This document shows positions 57,857-64,000 of a DNA stretch of 64,000 nucleotides, in pieces. Numbering within the stretch: the first letter of the stretch is position 1; every line of letters begins with the position of its first letter. The DNA is taken from positions 1 to 64,000 of the forward strand of contig BBFE01000009.1 of assembly GCA_001313085.1 (NCBI GenBank), given 5' to 3'. Both the position numbers and the translations under genes were made by a program. The notes under the pieces are model-generated. The model was not told the origin of the DNA. It saw nothing but the letters and a program-made list of their open reading frames with translations, and made no database searches. The stretch is from Paenibacillus sp. JCM 18996. Lineage in GTDB: Bacteria; Bacillota; Bacilli; Paenibacillales; NBRC-103111.

Positions 57857-58341
57857 AAATACACTGAAAAAAAATTGTCTGACGAGTTATGTGCGCTTTG
57901 GTTTTCGTAAAAAAAACAGGTGCCATCTTAAATAGAGTAGTCCCAAAAAAATAGAACGGCACCGAGTACCACAATTTCCAGCCTTTATAAACAATGTAGC
58001 CGGTGAGAACAGATAGATACTCCAAAAAAAATGGAGAAGAGTACGGCTCCGATTAAATAAAAAAAATGAAATACAGCTTCCTTTCCGGCATAAAATTCAG
58101 AAAAAATAATTACAAATGCGGGTGCCAGAGCCGCCTCAAGGGCAAGATATTTGAAATTTATCGACGGGTCGACAAAATCATACAGATCGATAATGTGACC
58201 GAAAGAAAGGTCGGTATATATCGTTAATGCAGCCATCCAGCCCCAAGTAATATATATTTCTCGCCCGGTCAAATGCTTAGGCATCAACCAAGCGATGACG
58301 AGTGCGATTGCCAATGAAGTATAAGCGAACACGTATCCCAT
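57857..58341 (-). CDS. CBO0543-like membrane protein, second paralogue
   Basis: ATG 58341 after CTGGAGGTGGAACATA: MGYVFAYTSLAIALVIAWLM, TGREIYITWGWMAALTIYTD, GHIIDLYDFVDPSINFKYLA, FHFFYLIGAVLFSIFFEYLS, YIVYKGWKLWYSVPFYFFG. Four to five helices. Same general layout as the next gene and probably from an old duplication. Breaks at 58025-58032, 57945-57951 and about 57908; the exact end is uncertain. Confidence 0.5.
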
Positions 58342-58480
58342 TATGTTCCACCTCCAGTGATTTATATTATCCCATAATTTTTTTCTTATGATTCGTCCCA
58401 AATATGACACGATTGAAATAGGACAGCGGTTAAAAGGTTTTTTGCCGGGATCAACAAACAATTACTTATGAAACCGGTTA

Positions 58481-59545
58481 TTAATCCTCAATTGCAGCGG
58501 CAACCGCATTGTGGAAGCAGTCCCGCAGACGGACAACCGATTTGCCGCGTCCAAAATGAACCCGGTTTGTCAGCAGAACCACGAATACCCCGGTTTCCGG
58601 GTCTATCCATAAGCTGGTGCCGGTAAAGCCGGTGTGACCGTAAGAGAGCGGGGACGACCAATCGCCGGACGAATCCCAGGGGTCTCCTTTGAGAACCCAG
58701 CCCAGTCCGCGGTTTGCGTTCAGATGAGCTGTGTGAGTCCGGGCTGCGGTCGCAGCGGATGAAGAAGAAAGCAGTATCCCATCATGATACCGTCCCCGGT
58801 TTAACCACATCGCCGCATAAATGGACAAATCGGCCGCAGTGGAAAACAGTCCCGCGTGGCCGCTGATACCGCCCATAGCTGCCGTGTTTTCGTCGTGCAC
58901 ATCGCCCCAGCGGAAGCTGCCGTCCATGAATTCCGTCGCGGCGATTCGCGGTTTGAGCGCTTCCGCCGGACAGTAAGTGCTGTCGCGCATGCCGAGCGGT
59001 TCGAAGATATGCTTCCGGGCAGCGGTGTCAAGGGGGATACCGAATAGCAGGGAAACGATTTCACCCAGCGTAATGAAATTCAGATCGCTGTATACGCAGC
59101 CTGTTCCGGGACTGAATGTCAGAGCTTCATTCCAGACCGCCGCTTTTATTTCCTCCGGCGTCCAGCCATGCGAATGCATGTCTTTGGAAGAAGGCAGGCC
59201 GGATGTGTGGGTCAGCAAGTGCTTCAGGGTCACTTCGGACTTGCCGTTCGCGGCAAAAGCCGGAACATATCTGCGCACCGGATCGTTCAGGCGCATTTCG
59301 CCCCGGTCGATAAGCTGCAGAATCAAAGGCAGAGTGACCACCACTTTGGTCAAGGAAGCGCAGTCATAGATCGTATTAAGCTGCACGGGATAATTGGCGA
59401 AGCCAGTGGCGATCGAGAGCCCGGCTTTGTGCGTTGCTACGATTTTGCCGTTTCTGCCGACAAAAGCGACGCCTCCCGGAATTTCCCCTCTTTCCGTTTC
59501 CCGGTCAAGCAGAAGGAAAGCGGTCTGCAGCTGTTTTCCATTCAT
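58481..59545 (-). CDS. Serine hydrolase, beta-lactamase class C/esterase fold
   Basis: An intact 354-residue protein, one of the few unbroken long genes. IYDCASLTKVVVTLPLILQL holds the SxxK nucleophile, FSPGTGCVYSDLNFITLGEI the YxN motif, and YGHTGFTGTSLWIDPETGVF the HTG triad. No signal peptide, so it is cytosolic or non-classically exported. Bacillus AmiE/AmlC-type members sit in MurNAc recycling clusters; its divergent position before the kinase and murQ suggests a peptidoglycan-fragment esterase or amidase. Confidence 0.85.
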   Translation of the reverse strand: MNGKQLQTAFLLLDRETERGEIPGGVAFVGRNGKIVATHKAGLSIATGFANYPVQLNTIYDCASLTKVVVTLPLILQLIDRGEMRLNDPVRRYVPAFAANGKSEVTLKHLLTHTSGLPSSKDMHSHGWTPEEIKAAVWNEALTFSPGTGCVYSDLNFITLGEIVSLLFGIPLDTAARKHIFEPLGMRDSTYCPAEALKPRIAATEFMDGSFRWGDVHDENTAAMGGISGHAGLFSTAADLSIYAAMWLNRGRYHDGILLSSSSAATAARTHTAHLNANRGLGWVLKGDPWDSSGDWSSPLSYGHTGFTGTSLWIDPETGVFVVLLTNRVHFGRGKSVVRLRDCFHNAVAAAIED

Positions 59546-59808
59546 CCGTTCTTTCTCGGGAGAGGAATATACCAGCTCCTTGTGCAGATCCTTATCCGAT
59601 TTTTTTGTTCCACCTCAGTTCCCCCTTTAAGATCCTTTGCAAGTTCGAGTATAGGCCAGCCGATCATTTTCTGCAATTGGACAAGTTAAAGTTTAAAAAA
59701 AATTGATTTATTGATACTTTATTTTTTATATCGATATAATTCGAAGTGTAAGAGGATAATTAACAATATTTGGGTACGGACTAAGGCAGAAAAAAAGCGG
59801 GGAACGAC
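59546..59808. promoter_or_regulatory. Divergent control region of the murein-recycling genes
   Basis: AT-rich 260 bp between the hydrolase and kinase genes. TTGATT/TATCGATATAATTCG-type elements near 59702-59742 suggest the plus-strand promoter (TATAAT at 59735-59740). No ORF. Confidence 0.45.
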
Positions 59809-60746
59809 ATGGACTTTATCATTGGGGTAGACGGAGGCGGAACGAAGACGGAAGCGGCCGCATTCGGCATGGACGGCCAGCTGCTGGGCAGGGTCCAGGG
59901 CGGCGCCTCGAATCCGCACGCTGTTAGTTATGAACAAGCGATCCCAAACCTGACGGCTGTGCTTGATGCTCTGTTGGCTCAACCGGGCCTTAGCCCCTCC
60001 CGCTGTAAAGCCGTTTGTTTGGGGTTGGCGGGGGTCGACAGCGATGAAGAGCGCACGCCGTTCCAATTGGCACTTGCCAATTACGCGCGAGAAAAAAAGG
60101 CAGCTCCTTTCAGCTGCTGATGAAAAAAACGACGCGAGATCGCGCTTATGGCGGCGACCGGACAAAAGCACGGCATTATCGTGATTTCCGGAACCGGGGC
60201 CATTGTGTACGGCATAACGCAGCAGGGTGAGCGGCACCGCATCGGCGGTTGGGGGCACATCCTCGGCGACCCAGGAAGCGGATACGAAATCGGCCTGCAT
60301 ACGCTGCAAACCGTTATGAAAAGCTACGACGCATGCTGCCGAAGACGCTGCTCACCGAGATGATCCTGGAGAAGCACGGTTTCCAGAGCCTGTCTCACTT
60401 AGGGATTATATCTACGGTCCGGCGGTAAAAAAAGCAGCATATTGCCGAATATGCGGAAATCTGCATCCGCGGCGCGGAAATAGGGGATGCATTGGCGTCG
60501 GGCCTGATACGCGATGCAGCTTCCAGGCTCGCGGCCATGTGTTCGGCGATGCAAAAGAAGGAGACTTCGTTCGCAGACACGAGCATCGGAGTGACCGGAT
60601 CGATTTTCAAAAAAAATTCACCTTTGTATCTGGAAACTTTTGAAAGCCAGGTTCTGAGCCAATCCAATGCCCCGGTTGTATTATCCCGGCAATCTCCCGT
60701 ATTCGGGGCGGGGCAGTTTGCACTGCAATTCCTACAAGAAAGCTAA
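59809..60746 (+). CDS. BadF/BcrA-type amino-sugar kinase (GlcNAc/MurNAc kinase, MurK/NagK-like)
   Basis: About 310 residues: MDFIIGVDGGGTKTEAAAFG (phosphate-1, DGGGTKT), VQGGASNPHAVSYEQAIPNL, VCLGLAGVDSDEE, HGIIVISGTGAIVYGITQQG (phosphate-2 SGTGS-like), HRIGGWGHILGDPGSGYEIG (GDxGSG), and FADTSIGVTGSIFK. This family phosphorylates GlcNAc and, in MurK, MurNAc in the cytosol. Breaks at 60092-60097, 60125-60131, about 60335, 60427-60433 and 60609-60616. It lies 23 bp before murQ. Confidence 0.85.
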
Positions 60747-60769
60747 ACCCGAACGAATGGAGGTTATTT

Positions 60770-61688
60770 ATGGAATCGTCAATCAACAGCCTTGTCACTG
60801 AACAGCGAAACCCGAACACCGTCAATATCGACCAAAAAATCGGCAATCGAGATCGTCTCCTTAATTAATGCGGAAGACCGTAAAATCGCCGGTGCGGTTC
60901 AATCGATCATTCCTGAAATCGCCGCAGCGGCCGAACTGATCACGGCTTCGCTCAAGCAGGGAGGCAGGCTGTTTTTTTATGGGGGCGGGGACGAGCGGCA
61001 GGCTTGGCATTTTGGAGGCTTCCGAGTGCCTCCGACGTTTGGAATAAGCCCGGAGTTCGTACAGGCAATTATGGCCGGAGGCTATGGGGCTGTCCACAAG
61101 GCCGTGGAAGGCGCGGAGGATAACGAACAAATGGGCGCGGCAGACATCGACCGGTCGGGCCTCCGCCCACAGGATGTTTTGGTTGGAATATGCGCAAGCG
61201 GCCGCACCCCGTATGTGATCGGCGGTATGAAGCGGGCCCGGCAGCTTGGCGCAAAAGCGATCGGCCTGGCCAACAACCCCAATTCGCCGATGAGAGAGCA
61301 CGCTTCCATTATGCTTGAGGCGGTAGCAGGTCCAGAGGTCATCACCGGGTCAACACGGATGAAGGCGGGCACTGCGCAAAAAATGGTCCTCAATATGCTG
61401 ACGACAACCTGCTTCATTCAACTTGGCAAAGTATACGACAATCTAATGGTGGATCTTCAACCGACGAATGAGAAGCTGGTAACGCGCGCCAAAAGGCTCA
61501 TCCGATTGGCCACCGGCGCAGACGACGAAGTTGTGGACCGGACCTTTGACTCAGCGGAGGGCCAGGTGAAGACGGCGATTGTGATGATTATGGCAGGCGT
61601 GGACAGGGAGCGGGCCAGCGCGCTGCTGGAGCAGTCGGGCGGATATATCCGCAAAGCGCTGGCGATGCGCAAGAACAAAATAAAGTAA
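60770..61688 (+). CDS. murQ: N-acetylmuramic acid 6-phosphate etherase MurQ
   Basis: About 305 residues: VTEQRNPNTVNIDQKSAIEI, SLKQGGRLFFYGGG, PTFGISPEFVQAIMAGGYGA, VEGAEDNEQMGAADIDRSGL, VLVGICASGRTPYVIGGMKR, VITGSTRMKAGTAQKMVLNM, LMVDLQPTNEKLVTRAKRLI. It cleaves the lactyl ether of MurNAc-6P to give GlcNAc-6P. The phosphosugar loop should read [20 protein letters not shown]; here an extra G at about 60990 and a missing C near 61032 make 14-15 codons read in the wrong phase (DERQAWHFGGFRV). Another break at 60835-60840. Confidence 0.95.
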
Positions 61689-61709
61689 ACATTACAGGAG
61701 GTTTACCTA

Positions 61710-62580
61710 ATGTTCAAGTATAGTTTTGATGCACTCGTTTATTACGGAGAAGACATTGCTACAAGCATTAAGAGATTATCCGGATTCGGTTACGACGCCA
61801 TTGAGCTTGTGGGTGAACCGCAATATTACAATCCGAAGGAAGTTCGCGATCTGGTAAATAGTCATGGCATTCAGGTATCCTCGATTTGCTCGATTTACAA
61901 CGCAGAACGAGACTTGGCTCATCCTGACGCTAACATGCGGAAGAAAGCGGTTGAATATGTAAAAAAGAATCGCTGATATGTCGGCGGAAGTGGATGCACC
62001 GGTTATGATTGTAGCCCCGGCGGCCAACATGAGAATCAAAGAACTCGGCAATGTGGAAGACGAATGGAAATGGGCAGTGGAAAGCATTCGTGAGGGCGCG
62101 GAATATGCGGCAAAGTTAAACGTTAACCTGTGTATCGAAGCATGGAACCGCTATGAAACTTACATGTTGAACCGTCTCGATCAATGTGTCGAAATGATGA
62201 AGGAAGTTGATTTGCCTAACGTAGGGATTATGGGAGATACGTTCCATATGAATATTGAAGAAGCAAATAACGCAAATGCTATACGCAATAGTGGAAACGC
62301 TTTAATCCATATTCACTTCGCTGATAACAACCGGGCAGCACCAGGTGTGGGACAAACGGACTTCGTTCCTGTGCTTAGGGCTTTAAAGGAGATTAACTAT
62401 CAGGGATACGTGACATTCGAAATCCTGCCGGCTTCGGCAGACCCGTTCAGTGTTATGCATAAAGGTGGAGGCAAAGATTTTTTTCGAAGATTATACCCAG
62501 AGATCGATAGAGTACATTAAATCTATTGAAAAAATCCCTTTAATCCAAGAGGCGCTTATGAATTTAGTAAAATTGATTTG
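61710..62580 (+). CDS. TIM-barrel sugar (phosphate) isomerase/epimerase
   Basis: About 288 residues: MFKYSFDALVYYGEDIATS, GYDAIELVGEPQYYN, VNSHGIQVSSICSIYNAERD, VNLCIEAWNRYETYMLNRLD (metal Glu), VGIMGDTFHMNIEEANNANA (metal Asp/His), IHIHFADNNRAAPGVGQTDF and GYVTFEILPASADPFS (metal Glu). AP-endonuclease-2 fold like D-tagatose/D-psicose 3-epimerases. The ribosome site is TTACAGGAGGTTTACCTA. Breaks at 61961-61966 and 62479-62484; the corrected tail is FFEDYTQRSIEYIKSIEK and runs to 62580. It follows murQ by 21 bp. Confidence 0.85.
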
Positions 62581-62584
62581 AGAA

Positions 62585-63419
62585 TCAAAACAAACGGAGT
62601 TGCGAGGTTTCGCAGCTCCGTTTTTTCTTAGGCAAAATTATACTAACGTGACGGAAATGCCTTTGTTTGTCAAAAAAACCGATTTCTTCTTTTGGCGCAG
62701 AATAATCGGTGATGATATGACCGATTTCATCAATGCTGCAGACAAAATAAGTATTGATGACACCGAATTTGCTGCTGTCCGTTACCAAGACTGTTTTATT
62801 GGCGTTTTCAATCATCTTCTGTTTGATTCGGGCTGCCGTAAAATAAGGATCGGTTATTCCCTGTTTCATATTGATTCCGGATGTTCCTATAAAACTTATG
62901 TTAGCTCGAAAAGATGAAATCATTTTTTTCCGCCATCGGGCCGACAATGCTGTCCGGATTCACTTCGCCTAAAGTCCCCCCGCAAATGATAACTGAAAGA
63001 TCTTTTCTATTAATGAATTTATTGGCGATTGTAATATTGTTCGTGACAATCGTAATATTCGAGAAGGCAGTGAGCCGATCGGCAATTTGAAGGTTTGTTG
63101 ACCCCGAATCCATGAATATAGTATCACCTTCTTTTATTAAAGCGGCAGCGGCTTCTGCAATTCTGGTTTTCTCCTCTACAAACCGGTCTTTCGTCTTTTC
63201 TTGCTCATTGTAGCCCGCTTTTTTTGTTCATTACGAATAATAGCCCCGCCATTAACGCGTATGATCGACTCTGAATTCTCAAGCTCCGTCAAATCACGCC
63301 GGATGGTGGCTGGAGAAACGTTTAATTCCTGACAAAGTTCATCAATTTTCATAAAAGGTTTTACTGTTAAAAGTCGAATGATTTCCCGGGGCCTATTTTT
63401 TTCACTGTTTTTTTTCCAT
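62585..63419 (-). CDS. DeoR-family transcriptional regulator
   Basis: About 260 residues: REIIRLLTVKPFMKIDELCQ, ELNVSPATIRRDLTELENSE (HTH), SIIRVNGGAIIRNEQ, DTIFMDSGSTNLQIADRLTA (sugar-phosphate site D-GST), ITIVTNNITIANKFINRKDL, VIICGGTLGEVNPDSIVGPM, NISFIGTSGINMKQGITDPY and KTVLVTDSSKFGV. It senses a phosphosugar. Breaks at 63405-63414, 63395-63401, 63220-63226 and 62922-62928. It faces the murein/sugar genes convergently and the binding-protein gene divergently, so it may govern the latter. The C-terminus runs into the terminator stem; the exact end is uncertain. Confidence 0.88.
62592..62628. terminator. Terminator after the epimerase gene
   Basis: CGGAGTTGCGA-ggtt-TCGCAGCTCCG followed by T6; it lies between convergent genes and may work for both. 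Confidence 0.8.
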
Positions 63420-63470
63420 TCCTTCTTTATACGTAATCAGTTCTCATATTCATTGTATTTCAATTTTTTT

Positions 63471-63486
63471 TGATTAATATCAATCA
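63471..63486. promoter_or_regulatory. Palindrome in the deoR / binding-protein divergent promoter
   Basis: TGATTAATATCAATCA, five-base perfect arms, with further TTTTTTTGATT blocks on both sides (63462, 63500). A candidate operator for the DeoR regulator. Confidence 0.5.
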
Positions 63487-63637
63487 TAAAAAATATACTT
63501 TTTTTTGATTCAATTTACTCAAAATTAATTTGTAATTGATACAAAGTTAACAATTGAATCGTAGTATTGAGGATAAGGAAATGATTAAATCTAATCATAT
63601 GGAGCACAAACAAAAAAAACAATGGGGAGGACTTATT

Positions 63638-64000
63638 TTGAAACACAATCTTAAAAAAGTGTGTCTCGGTTTTTTTACAATGACAACATTATTGTTGGCT
63701 GCATGCAGCGGTAAACCTGAAGCCCAGAATGCCGGCGCAGGCAAACAAGGACATGCTCCCGAACAGGTAAAAGGCTCGTCAGGTATGATCCGCCGGTTGA
63801 ACTAACTACGGTCAGGTCTACGGAATCGAACATCAAATTTGCCCCGGGCGAATCCATGGATAAAAAAAACGCCGTATATGACAGTTATGAAAAAAGACCT
63901 GGGAATTAAATTGAAAAAAACAACTGGGTTGTAGACTCAAACCAGTACAATTCCAAGATTGATCTCAGCATCGCTTCGGGCGACATTCCCGACTTCTTCA
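63638..64000 (+). CDS. Extracellular solute-binding lipoprotein, truncated by window end
   Basis: TTG 63638 after GGGGAGGACTTATT: LKHNLKKVCLGFFTMTTLL, LAACSGKPEAQNAGAG. LLAAC is the lipobox; the Cys is lipidated and the rest faces outward. Then FAPGESMDKNAVYDSYEKDL, GIKLKNNWVV and YNSKIDLSIASGDIPDFF, the N-terminal pattern of family-1 (LipO/YtcQ-type) oligosaccharide-binding proteins in Paenibacillus. Breaks at about 63787, 63863-63869 and 63916-63922. It is probably the first gene of a sugar ABC importer continuing past the window. Confidence 0.82.

Noticed and set aside
1..64000. Programmed frameshifting or transcriptional slippage at A/T runs as a regulatory system
   Set aside because: Breaks affect unrelated genes everywhere, including several per gene and in opposite senses, and G/C runs are contracted at the same time. 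Sequencing error explains all of this more simply.
1..64000. CRISPR arrays, tRNA or rRNA genes
   Set aside because: No regularly spaced direct repeats and no cloverleaf or rRNA-like sequence were seen on either strand.

Overview
The window looks like the chromosome of an endospore-forming Bacillales bacterium, most likely Paenibacillaceae. The evidence is a CotA-type spore coat laccase, a GerP-type germination protein, two YjcZ-type small proteins, a DesK/DesR cold-sensing pair, CcpA-type cre sites, a LexA box, a CIRCE operator and strong AGGAGG ribosome sites. I see no rRNA, tRNA or CRISPR array.

Most genes are split into several reading frames. Nearly all breaks lie in runs of six or more A or T (apparently one to three bases too long), or in short G/C runs one base too short. 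Removing these indels restores continuous, well-conserved proteins, so I read most broken genes as sequence-quality artefacts. Coordinates below span the restored genes. A smaller set (PhoX, oxalate decarboxylase, epimerase, SDR tail, glycerate kinase, IS110 remnant) lacks whole domains and is real gene debris.

Layout. 1-4.15 kb: an SDR oxidoreductase, unknown genes, IS110 debris, dispersed repeats and a CC/Se-motif protein. 4.15-11.6 kb: a sulfur-trafficking island (rhodanese-MBL hydrolase, TauE permease, four other rhodanese proteins, one of them fused to TusA, a separate TusA, two DsrE proteins, a CstR-type repressor, DUF302). Five copies of a 16-bp operator ATACC-N6-GGTAT stand before its transcription units; the gene content matches the Bacillus yrkE-yrkJ / staphylococcal cst system for handling sulfide and persulfide. 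11.6-18.4 kb: small DNA-binding proteins, a full IS110 element with a likely bridge-RNA region, DUF899, a PhoX remnant and a GNAT acetyltransferase. 18.6-33.5 kb: an azole-peptide (TOMM, heterocycloanthracin/sonorensin type) island. Locus 1 has a precursor with an unusual His-His-His-Cys repeat core, a ThiF-like maturation protein, a YcaO cyclodehydratase and a SagB dehydrogenase. Locus 2 is a diverged copy of the ThiF-like and YcaO genes with no dehydrogenase and no classical precursor. The two are separated by a DEAD-box helicase and spore genes; both end in the same ~110-bp sequence, and an ABC exporter lies after the second. 33.5-46.9 kb: oxalate decarboxylase debris, AAC(3)-type acetyltransferase, LexA-controlled UvrX polymerase, aldo/keto reductase, CIRCE-controlled htpG, cotA and des-desK-desR. 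47.1-56.7 kb: a sugar-acid catabolic operon (PrpR-N regulator, MFS permease, two LarA-type proteins, DUF1537 kinase, PdxA2 dehydrogenase, KdgT permease). 56.9-64 kb: cupin and membrane proteins, then a murein-sugar recycling cluster (serine hydrolase, GlcNAc/MurNAc kinase, murQ, TIM-barrel epimerase, DeoR regulator) and the start of a solute-binding lipoprotein.
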